Assembly (NCBI RefSeq): GCF_001435845.1 | Contig: NZ_CM003596.1 | Span: 2,403,298-2,467,297 of the forward strand | From: Psychrobacter sp. P11G3 | GTDB taxonomy: Bacteria > Pseudomonadota > Gammaproteobacteria > Pseudomonadales > Moraxellaceae | Direction of reading: 5' to 3' | Length of the DNA stretch: 64,000 nucleotides | Shown here: piece by piece, positions 26,368 to 35,209 of the stretch | How positions within the stretch are numbered: the stretch's first letter is position 1 | Layout of the letters: the number at the start of each line of letters is the position of its first letter | Program-made: the position numbers and the translations under genes | The notes under the pieces: generated by a model | The model's database searches: none | What the model saw: the letters and a program-made list of their open reading frames with translations, nothing else | Told to the model about the DNA's origin: nothing

Positions 26368-26856
26368 CTACAACTCTCGCCAGTGTAACCAAAGTCGCGT
26401 ATCCAGCTCAAATTGATGATACTCAGGCTCCATATGGCAGCATAATTGATAAAAAGCTTTGTTATGATCATGTTCTTTGAAATGGGCAAGCTCATGCACC
26501 ACTATCATGCGCAAAAACTCTGGCGGCGCATCCTTAAATAGGCTAGCTACCGTGATGCTATTGTGCGATTTGAGCTTACTGCCCTGTACGCGCGATTGCG
26601 TCGTATGGATACCCAGTGCATGTTTTAAAACCTTGAGCTTACTGCTATAGCTGACATTTGATAGCTGACCAATCTTACGCATGTATTGGGTTTTTATCTC
26701 ATTTATATATTGATAGAGCGCTTTGTCGCTTTGGATTTGATGCTGAGTCGGGTACTTTTTTTCCAGATACTCGCCCAACCTACCATCAGTTATAAGCTGA
26801 GCAGCTTGAGTTTGAATCTGCTCTGAGTAATGCGCTATGTACTTTAATTTGGTCAC
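26368..26856 (-). CDS. YgjP-like metallopeptidase-domain protein
   Basis: 162 residues of the YgjP/WLM-type metal-dependent hydrolase group. The zinc motif HELAHFKEHDH occupies residues 121-131, giving ligands His121 and His125 with Glu122 as general base and His131 as probable third ligand. The N-terminal region is helical and charged. E. coli YgjP has been described as a nucleotide pyrophosphatase-like enzyme, so the natural substrate is uncertain. The start at 26856 (MTKLKY) lacks a strong SD. Confidence 0.82.
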   Translation of the reverse strand: MTKLKYIAHYSEQIQTQAAQLITDGRLGEYLEKKYPTQHQIQSDKALYQYINEIKTQYMRKIGQLSNVSYSSKLKVLKHALGIHTTQSRVQGSKLKSHNSITVASLFKDAPPEFLRMIVVHELAHFKEHDHNKAFYQLCCHMEPEYHQFELDTRLWLHWREL

Positions 26857-27011
26857 AAATGTATCCTTTGCTAATACGTAGATGCGTATCAGTCGATCAA
26901 TTTAATCTTAGGGAATTTTACCTTATATTTGCGGTACTTGTTTTGCACTTGTTTGAGATATGCCTTCAATTCAAAAGATAGTTATTTGCAAATAGTTATC
27001 CATAAAAGAAA

Positions 27012-27039
27012 CCCCATAAGCTGCGCGCAACTTATGGGG
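27012..27039 (-). terminator. Terminator downstream of betT
   Basis: CCCCATAAG (27012-27020) pairs perfectly with CTTATGGGG (27031-27039) around a 10-nt loop. On the minus strand it is followed by TTTCTTTT. It lies 40 bp after the betT stop codon. Confidence 0.85.
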
Positions 27040-27078
27040 ACATTTTTACTGATAATGTTACTTAAAAAGTGTGCCTAA

Positions 27079-29124
27079 TTAACGCTCTAAATGCAGATAC
27101 TGCAAATGGCGCTCGTACTGATTTAAGATATCAACCAATACCTGCTCTTTTGAGTAGCCAACCAAGTCATACTCTTGCGAGCCTTCACTTAAGAATACTT
27201 CCGCACGGTAATAGTACTCTGCGTGCTTGGTAGATGTGCTCAATGTAAAGTTAGGACGATGAGCTTTAATCAGATTGACTTCATAAATAAAGTCATCTTC
27301 ATCGCCGTGACCGACACGCAGTTTTAGACCATCTACCTGACCACTGTCTTGATCCATGCCTGCATCGATACCTTCACCGATACTGGCAAGGTTTTTGGTA
27401 TCTAACGAGGTTTTGAGGCCACCTGCTTTAAACTCTTTTTCGACCTCAGACATTGCTGGCATCACAACCGTATGCAAGAATTTTTCAACCTGTGCATGTC
27501 CTGGGAAGCTCACAATACGTTGCAAGCGCGCTTTCCAGCTCTTCCCGCTGTCCAACACATTTGCTGTGCCGATTGTACTGGCTTTACGCTTGTTGCCTTC
27601 TTCTTTGAGCGACTTCCACATAGACATCATGTAAAGCACAAGAATAATAGAGAATGGCAAGCCTGCAATGACAGAGACAGATTGCAATGAGGCAAAACCA
27701 CCTGCAAATAGCAGTCCTAACGTAATAAGACCAGTGGCTGCTGCCCAAAACAGACGTAACCAAACAGGAGCATCGGTATCATTGGTCATACCTCTTGAGC
27801 TCAAGTTCGCTAATACTAACGCGCCTGAGTCAGCAGAAGTCACAAAGAAAATAAGACCAATAACCACACCAGCAAATGACAATACTTCACTGTAAGGGAA
27901 GTATTCAAACAGCGCAAACATGCCCATTGCCGCATCATTGACCGCGATTTCACCCAGCTCTGTTGCGCCATTGGCAACCAAATCTATCGCTGAATTACCA
28001 AAGATAGAGAACCATGCAAAAATAAACCCAAGCGGAATAAACATCACGCCAAATACAAACTCGCGTAACGTACGGCCACGGCTAATACGTGCAATAAATA
28101 GACCTACAAATGGTGCCCAAGCAACCCACCATGCCCAGAAAAATATCGTCCACCAAGATTTCCACTCGGCACCAGCAGCACCGTCATAAGCATAAACGTC
28201 AAAGGTTTTATAAATGATGGTTTGGAAATATTGACCGATATTTTGAGTAAAGGTATTTAATAGATACACCGTATTGCCCATCACGAGTATCGCAAGCAAC
28301 AACAGTATTGACGACAGCATGTTGAATTCAGACAGACGACGAACGCCTTTTTCGACACCTGTCATCGCAGAGACAGCCGCCGCCGCGACAACGCCTACGA
28401 TGATGAGCGCCTGAACCGTTTTGCTAGATTCGATACCGAACACATGAGTCAAGCCAGCATTTGCCTGCAATACCCCAATACCCAAACTGGTCGCAATACC
28501 CATCAACGTACAGACAACGCCGAAGGTATCAATACCATCGCCTAACCAACCCTTGATTAAACGTTCACCAAATATCGGAGTCAACGGCGAGCGTAACGCG
28601 AGTGGCATGTTTTTGCGATAAGCAAAATAAGCCAGCGCCATACCAATCAGCGCATAAATACCCCAACCATGTAGACCCCAGTGCAAGAAAGTCTGAGCAA
28701 GTGCTTCGCGCATGGCCTCAGCACTAGCAGGCTCTAGGCCTGTATGCGGGGTCAAATAATGCATTAAAGGCTCAGAGGCACCAAAGAACAACAGGTCAAT
28801 ACCGATACCCGCTGAGAACAGCATGGCCGCCCACGCTAAAAACGGGAATTGTGCTTTTTCGTGGTCTTGACCAAGCTTTATATCACCGTACTTAGAAAAA
28901 CCAACAAACAACGCAAAGATACTATAAGCGGCAACCACCAACATATAATACCAGCCAAACTTGTCTGATACCCAAGTCATGCTCGCGCTCAACAAGGCCT
29001 CACTATAATCTGGAAAAGCGATGGTCCAGATTATCAATAAAATAGAAATAATAGCTGAGCCCATAAACACGGTTTTGTTTAGGGTCAGAGGTTTCATCAC
29101 ATCTTGTGATGGCGAACTGTACAT
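27079..29124 (-). CDS. betT: High-affinity choline transporter (BCCT family)
   Basis: 681-residue betaine/choline/carnitine transporter with twelve hydrophobic helices. The aromatic signature region (WWTIFFWAWWVAWAPFVGLFIARISRGR) is intact. The long cytoplasmic C-terminal domain (about 170 residues) is the mark of the BetT branch. Glycine-rich GIGIDLLFFGASEP replaces the Na+-site segment of BetP, consistent with proton-coupled choline uptake. The ATG at 29124 is preferred because GAGG lies 6 nt upstream; the frame also runs to a TTG at 29136. It feeds the choline dehydrogenase and betaine aldehyde dehydrogenase genes just upstream, though a hairpin at 29328-29355 separates the transcripts. 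Confidence 0.9.
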   Translation of the reverse strand: MYSSPSQDVMKPLTLNKTVFMGSAIISILLIIWTIAFPDYSEALLSASMTWVSDKFGWYYMLVVAAYSIFALFVGFSKYGDIKLGQDHEKAQFPFLAWAAMLFSAGIGIDLLFFGASEPLMHYLTPHTGLEPASAEAMREALAQTFLHWGLHGWGIYALIGMALAYFAYRKNMPLALRSPLTPIFGERLIKGWLGDGIDTFGVVCTLMGIATSLGIGVLQANAGLTHVFGIESSKTVQALIIVGVVAAAAVSAMTGVEKGVRRLSEFNMLSSILLLLAILVMGNTVYLLNTFTQNIGQYFQTIIYKTFDVYAYDGAAGAEWKSWWTIFFWAWWVAWAPFVGLFIARISRGRTLREFVFGVMFIPLGFIFAWFSIFGNSAIDLVANGATELGEIAVNDAAMGMFALFEYFPYSEVLSFAGVVIGLIFFVTSADSGALVLANLSSRGMTNDTDAPVWLRLFWAAATGLITLGLLFAGGFASLQSVSVIAGLPFSIILVLYMMSMWKSLKEEGNKRKASTIGTANVLDSGKSWKARLQRIVSFPGHAQVEKFLHTVVMPAMSEVEKEFKAGGLKTSLDTKNLASIGEGIDAGMDQDSGQVDGLKLRVGHGDEDDFIYEVNLIKAHRPNFTLSTSTKHAEYYYRAEVFLSEGSQEYDLVGYSKEQVLVDILNQYERHLQYLHLER

Positions 29125-29162
29125 AAAAGACCTCAATAGGTAAATTAAATAGGGTCCGATAT

Positions 29163-29243
29163 TGCTTTGTCCGGCATCATCTAATAGTAGACTGATGATC
29201 TATAACCGTATAACGTGGAACCAACCGCATGACGGACAAAGCA
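29163..29243. promoter_or_regulatory. Nested inverted repeat upstream of betT
   Basis: The arms TTGCTTTGTCCG (from 29162) and CGGACAAAGCA (29233-29243) are complementary for 11 bp. A three-base extension follows after one mismatch. Inside lies a smaller stem (ATCATC / GATGAT on the minus strand). The outer repeat ends about 38 bp before the betT start codon, so it could be a structured leader or an operator pair. Confidence 0.6.
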
Positions 29244-29327
29244 GTACCAATAAATAAAAAGATAATAAAATTATAAACAAATTCAACCTGAACGGTATTC
29301 ATTATTCTAATACGTTAGCGCTGATAG

Positions 29328-29355
29328 AAAAGGCCTCTACTTGGAAAGGCCTTTT
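29328..29355 (-). terminator. Hairpin terminator after betA
   Basis: AAAAGGCCT (29328-29336) pairs with AGGCCTTTT (29347-29355) around a 10-nt loop; on the minus strand the hairpin ends in TTTTC. It separates betA from betT. Confidence 0.7.
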
Positions 29356-29416
29356 GGTTAAAATTTTCTCACATCGTTATTTATTCAGTATCCTGTATGC
29401 AAGCTTATATCACAAC

Positions 29417-31117
29417 CTACACCGACGAGAGATAATCGCGCATTGGCTCTGAGCGTAGCGGTGCACCATTAGCCACATAATAATCTGCCGTTGAACGTGG
29501 CAGCTGTACGCCTCTCATCTTGTCGACGATTTTTTCTGCCAACATAATAGTCGTGGCATTGAGATTACCACTAATAATGTTTGGCATGATAGACGCATCG
29601 ACGACTCGCAAGCCATCAATCCCATGTACCAGACCTTCGCCGTTTACTACCGAATTGTTATCCTCACCCATCGCACAGGTACAAGATGGATGATAAGCCG
29701 TCTCACTATGATTACGTACGTATTCATCTAGCTGGGCGTCGGTGACCAAATCATCGGTCGGTGCAATCGCGCGACCACGATAAGGATCAAGCGCTGGCTG
29801 ATGCATGATCTCACGTGTAATACGCATTGCAGCACGGAACTCTTGCCAGTCTTGATCATGCGACATATAGTTGAACAAGATACTTGGATGCGCTTTCGGG
29901 TCACGTGATTTTAGCTTGACGCGGCCACGGCTTGGTGAGCGCAGTGAGCCAACGTGTGCTTGGAAGCTATGCGATTTAACCGCACTGCGGCCATCGTAGC
30001 GTACAGCTAGTGGCAAGAAATGATACTGAATATTTGGATGGGTAAACTTCTCATCGGTACGAATGAAACCGCCACCTTCGAATTGGTTAGACGCACCAAG
30101 ACCTGTGCCATTGAATAACCATTCTGCACCAATTGCAGGCTTATTCCACCATTTGTTGGCAGGCGCGATTGACACTGGCAGTTTGCATTCATACTGCATA
30201 TACAGCTCTAGATGGTCCTGTAAATTATTACCAACACCTGGCAGATCCAATATTTCGGTCACGCCAGCGTCTTTTAACCACTGACCAGGGCCGATACCTG
30301 AACGCTGCAGTAGTTGCGGTGAGGCAATCGCACCAGATGAGACAATCACTTCACGAGCGGCATGGAAGTTTTTGGTCTGGCCTTCGTGCTCGACTTTGAC
30401 ACCGACAGCGCGCTTGCCGTCAAATAAAATTACGTCAGTCAATGCACCGGTCAAAATCGTAATATTGCTACGTGGTTTGGCACGGTCAAGATAGCCGCGA
30501 GCCGTTGATGCACGGCGACCATTAGGCGTCACGAATCGATCCATCGGACCAAAACCTTCTTGCTGATAGCCGTTTAGATCTTCGGTACGTGGATAACCCG
30601 CTTGTACGCCCGCTTCAATCATAGCTTGGAACAGTGGATTGACCCCTGGCTTTGAGGTAGTCATTTCAACAGGACCGCCCGCGCCGTGATAGTCGTTCTC
30701 GCCAGCGTCACAGTTTTCTAGCTTTTTAAAATAAGGCAGGCAATCCGAATACGTCCAGTCTGACAGGCCTTTTATTTTAGACCAATCATCAAAATCTAGC
30801 GCATTACCACGGATATAGCACATACCGTTAATCAGTGATGAGCCACCTAGCCCTTTGCCGCGGCCACAGTCCATGACACGGTTATTCATGTATGGCTCAG
30901 GATCTGTCTTATAACCCCAATTATAAGTCGTCCCTTGTAGCGGCATGGCAAGTGCAGCTGGCATTTGGGTACGGAAGTCAAAACGATAGTCTGGACGACC
31001 TGCTTCTAACAGCAGTACCTTAATACTGGCATCTTCGGTCAGACGCGTGGCCAGCACATTTCCTGCTGAGCCTGCTCCGACAATAATATAATCATACTCA
31101 GGTGTGGTTGATGTCAT
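29417..31117 (-). CDS. betA: Choline dehydrogenase (GMC oxidoreductase)
   Basis: 566-residue FAD-dependent enzyme oxidising choline to betaine aldehyde at the membrane. The N-terminal FAD motif is [19 protein letters not shown] signature 1 lies around [18 protein letters not shown]. The C-terminal active site has His in YHPSC and Asn in GNLNATT. I chose the ATG at 31117 (MTSTTPEYD) since GGAG is 6 nt upstream; an ATG at 31129 is less well placed. It lies 118 bp downstream of betB on the same strand, and the intervening region holds a 9-bp inverted repeat (31160-31168 / 31202-31210). Confidence 0.93.
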   Translation of the reverse strand: MTSTTPEYDYIIVGAGSAGNVLATRLTEDASIKVLLLEAGRPDYRFDFRTQMPAALAMPLQGTTYNWGYKTDPEPYMNNRVMDCGRGKGLGGSSLINGMCYIRGNALDFDDWSKIKGLSDWTYSDCLPYFKKLENCDAGENDYHGAGGPVEMTTSKPGVNPLFQAMIEAGVQAGYPRTEDLNGYQQEGFGPMDRFVTPNGRRASTARGYLDRAKPRSNITILTGALTDVILFDGKRAVGVKVEHEGQTKNFHAAREVIVSSGAIASPQLLQRSGIGPGQWLKDAGVTEILDLPGVGNNLQDHLELYMQYECKLPVSIAPANKWWNKPAIGAEWLFNGTGLGASNQFEGGGFIRTDEKFTHPNIQYHFLPLAVRYDGRSAVKSHSFQAHVGSLRSPSRGRVKLKSRDPKAHPSILFNYMSHDQDWQEFRAAMRITREIMHQPALDPYRGRAIAPTDDLVTDAQLDEYVRNHSETAYHPSCTCAMGEDNNSVVNGEGLVHGIDGLRVVDASIMPNIISGNLNATTIMLAEKIVDKMRGVQLPRSTADYYVANGAPLRSEPMRDYLSSV

Positions 31118-31235
31118 AACATACTCCATAATATTGAAAAAACATAAATCGTTTAGGATCAGTAAGGTGCCATAAAGAGTCTAAATTAAAGCTCATAAGC
31201 AACCTTACTGGCTTCGTTTTTCTCAATAAGATTGA

Positions 31236-32738
31236 TTAAAAGACAGATTCAAACGCACCCAACTCTACTTGGATAGATTTGGTCTGAATATAGTGTTCGA
31301 GCGCTTCGATACCGTTTTCGCGGCCGATACCAGAATGCTTGTAGCCGCCTACTGGCATTTGTGCTGCTGACTCGCCCCATGTATTCAACCAGCAGATGCC
31401 AGCTTCGATCTGAGCGATGACTCGATGCGCGCGTTTTAGATCTGTAGTCACAACCCCAGCTGCCAAGCCATAATCGGTATCATTGGCACGGCGAATGACT
31501 TCTTCTTCGGTCTCGTACGTCAATATCGACATCACTGGGCCAAAGATTTCTTCGCGTACGATAGTCATATCATCTGTGCAATCAGTGAATACTGTCGGTG
31601 CGACAAATGCGCCGTTTGCAAGCTCGTTCGTTGTAACGCGCTCGCCACCTGTTAGCAGACGTGCGCCGCCTTTTTTACCTTGTTCAATATAACCAAGCAC
31701 GCGCTCCATGTGCGGGAAGCTCACCAGTGGACCCATATTGATGTTCTCATCCATAGGGTCGCCTAGTTTAATACGCTCAACACGGGTTAGGATGGCTTGC
31801 TCAAACTTCGCTTGTAACGCTTTAGGGACGAATACGCGCGTACCATTGGTACATACCTGACCAGTACTGTAGAAGTTGGCCATCATAGCGATGTCAGCAG
31901 CGGTATCGATATCTGCATCATCAAATATGATCAATGGTGATTTGCCACCAAGCTCTAAAGTTACATCTTTTAGAGATGAGCTTGCCGCGCTCGACATGAC
32001 TTTCTTGCCAGTCGGTACGCCACCTGTGAACGATACTTTTGCGATATCTGGGTGTTCAGTTAGCGCTTGACCTACTTCATAGTTACCTTGCACCACGTTA
32101 AATACACCGTCTGGCAATCCAGCTTCTGTCAATATTTCTGCCAGTTTCAATGCCGTCAACGGTGTCACTTCTGATGGCTTAAAAATCATCGCATTACCAG
32201 CAGCCAGTGCAGGTGCTGCTTTCCACATCGCGATTTGAATCGGATAGTTCCATGCGCCAATACCTGCGACCACGCCAAGTGGCTCACGGCGAGTATAGAC
32301 AAAGCTAGTATCACGCAATGGAATCTGACGACCTTCAATCATCGGCGCCAGCCCTGCATAGTATTCAACGACGTCAGCACCAGTGACGATATCGACGTAC
32401 TTCGTCTCAGAGTAGGCTTTACCTGTGTCTTTGGTCTCTAGTAGTGCCAACACATCATTGCGATCGCGCAATATCTCAACAGCCTTTGATAAAATACGGC
32501 CACGCTCGACCGCGGTCATCGCCGCCCAAACTTTTTGACCTTTATGTGCGGCTTTCACGGCCTCATCAATCTGCTCATTGCTGGTTTGCTGAACCGTTGC
32601 CAATACTTCACCAGTGGCTGGATTAATATCTTCAAAAGTCGTCAGCGATTCATCAACCGCTAAATAGCGACCATTGATATAGGCTGTTTGTACTTGGTCT
32701 AAATCGATAATATCTGTCAAATTATTAATATCAGTCAT
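31236..32738 (-). CDS. betB: Betaine aldehyde dehydrogenase
   Basis: 500-residue NAD(P)+-dependent aldehyde dehydrogenase producing glycine betaine. Catalytic Glu is in [10 protein letters not shown] and the nucleophile Cys in [12 protein letters not shown]; the [14 protein letters not shown] segment and the C-terminal SGIGRENG phrase are typical of BetB. The ATG at 32738 is preceded by AAGGAG. It heads the betBA transcript and is separated from the TetR gene by a 149-bp promoter region rich in short direct repeats. Confidence 0.93.
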   Translation of the reverse strand: MTDINNLTDIIDLDQVQTAYINGRYLAVDESLTTFEDINPATGEVLATVQQTSNEQIDEAVKAAHKGQKVWAAMTAVERGRILSKAVEILRDRNDVLALLETKDTGKAYSETKYVDIVTGADVVEYYAGLAPMIEGRQIPLRDTSFVYTRREPLGVVAGIGAWNYPIQIAMWKAAPALAAGNAMIFKPSEVTPLTALKLAEILTEAGLPDGVFNVVQGNYEVGQALTEHPDIAKVSFTGGVPTGKKVMSSAASSSLKDVTLELGGKSPLIIFDDADIDTAADIAMMANFYSTGQVCTNGTRVFVPKALQAKFEQAILTRVERIKLGDPMDENINMGPLVSFPHMERVLGYIEQGKKGGARLLTGGERVTTNELANGAFVAPTVFTDCTDDMTIVREEIFGPVMSILTYETEEEVIRRANDTDYGLAAGVVTTDLKRAHRVIAQIEAGICWLNTWGESAAQMPVGGYKHSGIGRENGIEALEHYIQTKSIQVELGAFESVF

Positions 32739-32818
32739 AAATTCTCCTTAGGACGATTGGCAAAAGTAGCTATATAAAAGTACTCAGGCCGAATAATGTC
32801 GTCGTTAGTTAAGTTTCG

Positions 32819-32897
32819 AAATTTAGTCTTTAAGAAATTTAGTCTTTAAGTAGTAAAGTAAAAATTATTTTATAAATCAGAATCGTTTTATAAATCA
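32819..32897. repeat. Short direct repeats in the betB promoter region
   Basis: AAATTTAGTCTTTAAG occurs twice head to tail (32819-32834 and 32835-32850). TTTTATAAATCA occurs at 32868-32879 and 32886-32897, the second copy covering the TetR stop codon. They lie 80-160 bp before the betB start and look like slippage duplications; a regulatory role is possible. Confidence 0.85.
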
Positions 32898-33457
32898 AAG
32901 TCTTGTTGTGTCATCTTAATTAAACGATCACGTAATGATTGTTTGTCTGCGATGTCGATACCTGAAAAGTCTGAGAGCCAAATACCATCAGCGACGAGGC
33001 GAACCATACATAATGTCTCGGTATTATCCGTTGCTGCATGTTTTTTGAGTTGCTCATTCGCCCATTTAGCCCACAATTCACGCAGCTCACTATCACCTAG
33101 CATCAGCACATATAGGGTTGCTTGATTATCGTATTCTTCCTGCCCTTGCTCGCCAAGGCTGATAGTGGCATCTATATAAGCGCGGGTAAATGAACCGTAC
33201 TTAACAGGGTCGTCAGCCATTGCTGAATTTACTTCTGCCTCAAACTTAGCCATTGCATCATTGAATACTTCTAGCACGAGTGCATTTTTGGTAGAAAAAT
33301 GATGCATCACGCCACCCTTTGTCACCCCAACTGCATCAGCGACTGCCTGAAACGTCACTTTAGATAAGCCTTGCTCCAATGTGATACGTGCTGCCTGATC
33401 CAACAACGCACGACGAATGACTTCTGGCTGTTTTTTACGCTTATAAGCATTTTCCAT
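32888..33457 (-). CDS. TetR-family transcriptional regulator
   Basis: 189 residues. An N-terminal TetR helix-turn-helix (VTFQAVADAVGVTKGGVMHHF, about residues 34-54) is followed by an all-helical ligand domain. It begins 1 bp after the stop codon of the SMR exporter gene, so the two are co-transcribed. Position before betB suggests a BetI-like role in choline-responsive control, but its N-terminus does not look like canonical BetI and it may instead sense an exporter substrate. I therefore give no symbol. Confidence 0.85.
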   Translation of the reverse strand: MENAYKRKKQPEVIRRALLDQAARITLEQGLSKVTFQAVADAVGVTKGGVMHHFSTKNALVLEVFNDAMAKFEAEVNSAMADDPVKYGSFTRAYIDATISLGEQGQEEYDNQATLYVLMLGDSELRELWAKWANEQLKKHAATDNTETLCMVRLVADGIWLSDFSGIDIADKQSLRDRLIKMTQQDFDL

Positions 33458-33458
33458 A

Positions 33459-33803
33459 TCAATGCACCACAGAATTAGACAATAAGTTCATCACAACAAC
33501 ACCGCCGACGATCATCGCGATACCGACCACTGCTGCTGTATCAAGATTTTGCTTGAATAGCACCACACCAGCGAGTGATGTCAGCACAATCCCAAGCCCG
33601 CCCCACAGTGCGTACGCAATGCCTAGCGGTATGGTCTTGAGCGTCTGAGCCAGTAGATAAAATGAAACCGCATAGAGCGCACCCATCATCAAAGTTGGCA
33701 CCAAACGGGTGAACTGTTCTGACTTTACCAAAAAAGTCGTACCCACCACTTCGCATATAATAGCAATAGTCAGATAACCGTAAGCAATCGTAGTAGGACT
33801 CAT
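33459..33803 (-). CDS. EmrE-like small multidrug resistance exporter
   Basis: 114 residues with four hydrophobic helices. The central membrane Glu is in IICEVVGTTF (near residue 18), and the EmrE-like phrases LLAQTLKTIPLGIAYALWGGLGIVL and C-terminal NLLSNS are clear. EmrE-type proteins export quaternary cations, and E. coli EmrE has been linked to export of betaine and choline. Translational coupling to the TetR gene and closeness to betT/A/B make osmolyte export a reasonable alternative to drug efflux. It is closer to EmrE than to guanidine exporters (Gdx/SugE). Confidence 0.88.
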   Translation of the reverse strand: MSPTTIAYGYLTIAIICEVVGTTFLVKSEQFTRLVPTLMMGALYAVSFYLLAQTLKTIPLGIAYALWGGLGIVLTSLAGVVLFKQNLDTAAVVGIAMIVGGVVVMNLLSNSVVH

Positions 33804-33832
33804 CTTTAGAACACCCGCTTTTGTTCAACGCA

Positions 33833-33852
33833 TGCTATGAAAAAACATAGCA
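33833..33852. promoter_or_regulatory. Inverted repeat before the SMR-TetR operon, candidate operator
   Basis: TGCTATG (33833-33839) and CATAGCA (33846-33852) are perfect complements around six A. It lies 30 bp upstream of the SMR start codon, the expected place for a TetR autoregulatory operator. The binding protein is inferred from position only. Confidence 0.5.
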
Positions 33853-34290
33853 AAGAAACCACATGGTCGGTATTTTATAGAACTCTACTACCAATGTGAA
33901 GGGCTGTCTTGCAACTTTATTGTGTCAAACGGTGTTGCACCACCTTAATATTCGAAAATATAGAGCATTAGATCCAGTTTTACTTTGCCGAATTGATGTC
34001 TGGTTCTATATTTTTATCGTTTATCCTATGTGCCATATAAAAGTTTCTGAAAATATTTTTTATTTCTGAAGCACATTTATCGTCATTTCCTACTAAGTGC
34101 TGCCTTGAAATAGCCTATCTGATAAGGGATTGGCGTTAATTTTCAATAATTGCGATAATATTTATAATTAAACGCATAATAAGGTTGACAGCCTGTAATG
34201 ACTTGGCTAAAATGTGCCCCACATAACGCAAACAAGCTAATTAACTGCTTTAATATAAAGCGTCAATAACTTGCTGTTATGACCAGCTAT
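33853..34290. other. Intergenic region before tRNA-Asn
   Basis: No gene is visible. The left part would hold the SMR-operon promoter (minus strand), the right part the tRNA-Asn promoter and leader. AT-rich, with no repeats beyond those listed. Confidence 0.6.
34185..34213 (+). promoter_or_regulatory. Sigma-70 promoter of tRNA-Asn
   Basis: TTGACA (34185-34190), a 17-bp spacer and TAAAAT (34208-34213) form a near-consensus promoter. Transcription would start near 34220, about 70 nt before the tRNA. Confidence 0.85.
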
Positions 34291-34366
34291 TCTCCAATAG
34301 CTCAGTTGGTAGAGCAACGGACTGTTAATCCGTGTGTCCCTGGTTCGAGCCCAGGTTGGAGAGCCA
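34291..34366 (+). tRNA. tRNA-Asn (anticodon GTT)
   Basis: 76-nt cloverleaf with the 3' CCA encoded. The acceptor arms TCTCCAA / TTGGAGA pair perfectly, the D-loop has AGCTCAGTTGGTAGAGC, the anticodon loop CTGTTAA gives anticodon GTT, and the T-arm is CCTGGTTCGAGCCCAGG. It is followed at once by a terminator. Confidence 0.97.
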
Positions 34367-34372
34367 TATACT

Positions 34373-34408
34373 AAAAACCTTCATCATAATTTGATGGAGG
34401 TTTTTTTA
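34373..34408 (+). terminator. Terminator after tRNA-Asn
   Basis: AAAACCTTCATCA pairs with TGATGGAGGTTTT (one mismatch) across a 5-nt loop and ends in seven T. Confidence 0.9.
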
Positions 34409-34556
34409 TTGCTGCGTCTTTTATATTTACTTCTAATAATATTAGCACGGCTGTGGTGTTCTTTTAGACATTTTTGTTGTATGGTAAGATTAGTTTTGAT
34501 TGGGTTCGTTTTTGTTTGAGTGCTTCGCTCTTACTCACTAAAAGTAATGGTTTATT

Positions 34557-34886
34557 ATGATACCTGTACGTATAAAAAATAAGTTTTCTGATCATCCGCA
34601 AAAGATCATGCGCCCGATTAGTATTCGTTTGTCTGAAGAAATGATTGGCCTATTAGAAACGACGTCATCAGACTTGGGCTTTAAGCGCATTCAAGGGCTT
34701 ATTCGTCTTTATATTCGTCAGGGCTTGGATCGTGACCATCAGGATTATACGCTTGCCCATGATGAAGTATTCATCGAAACGCTACGTAAACGCGGCGTTA
34801 GCCAGCATATTATTGATGAAGCGATTGTAGTGACGCATAATAACAACATCACTCACCCGCTATCTGAGTTACAAGACAACGATTAA
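34557..34886 (+). CDS. Small ribbon-helix-helix-like protein
   Basis: 109 residues. Residues 19-58 (PISIRLSEEMIGLLETTSSD then FKRIQGLIRLYIRQGL) have the strand-helix-helix pattern of ribbon-helix-helix DNA-binding proteins, so it may be a small regulator. The C-terminal half is acidic with no recognised domain. No antitoxin partner or toxin gene is adjacent. No good SD is seen before the ATG. A terminator follows 56 bp after the stop. Function unknown. Confidence 0.65.
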   Translation: MIPVRIKNKFSDHPQKIMRPISIRLSEEMIGLLETTSSDLGFKRIQGLIRLYIRQGLDRDHQDYTLAHDEVFIETLRKRGVSQHIIDEAIVVTHNNNITHPLSELQDND

Positions 34887-34942
34887 ACAATTAATAGTAT
34901 CGTTGCTAACTAATAGTAACGCTGCTAAATAGTATTAAAATA

Positions 34943-34981
34943 AAAAAGGCCAAGTTTGCTAACGCGAGCTTGGTCTTTTTT
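34943..34981 (+). terminator. Terminator after the ribbon-helix-helix-like gene
   Basis: AAAAAAGGCCAAG pairs with CTTGGTCTTTTTT (one G-T pair) around a 14-nt loop, ending in six T. Confidence 0.85.
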
Positions 34982-35153
34982 GTGACTGTTATAAAAGTTA
35001 AAACATTACTGATTCTTCTCTAACTCTCTTCTTGTTATGCCCTTCTTGCATCTTATTCATAGTACGTATTTTTTTAAGTACTCTGCGATATTTGCGATTT
35101 TAGTTAGCCATAACTAAACACAACAGATGTTTAAACAAGGTATATTAAGAATA

Positions 35154-35167
35154 TAGTCGCGACTATT
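35154..35167. promoter_or_regulatory. 14-bp perfect palindrome upstream of the lipoprotein gene
   Basis: ATAGTCGCGACTAT is fully self-complementary. It lies 43 bp before the ATG at 35210 within the AT-rich promoter region, where an operator would be expected. The regulator is unknown. The rest of 34982-35153 shows nothing further. Confidence 0.55.
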
Positions 35168-35209
35168 TATAGGGTTTTAACATAATAAAGATCTGCAAGG
35201 AGGGGTACG

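Noticed and set aside
32888-33457. Naming the TetR gene betI
   Set aside because: Position supports it, but the N-terminus does not look like BetI and it is coupled to an exporter gene, so the specific name is not justified.
33853-34184. Guanidine riboswitch before the SMR gene
   Set aside because: The exporter is EmrE-like rather than Gdx-like, and I could not recognise guanidine riboswitch motifs in the leader.
34334-34519. Short open frame starting in the tRNA-Asn gene
   Set aside because: It overlaps the tRNA and its terminator and has no ribosome-binding site.
34557-34886. Toxin-antitoxin pair
   Set aside because: The protein looks like a ribbon-helix-helix regulator, but no partner gene of toxin size adjoins it on the same strand.
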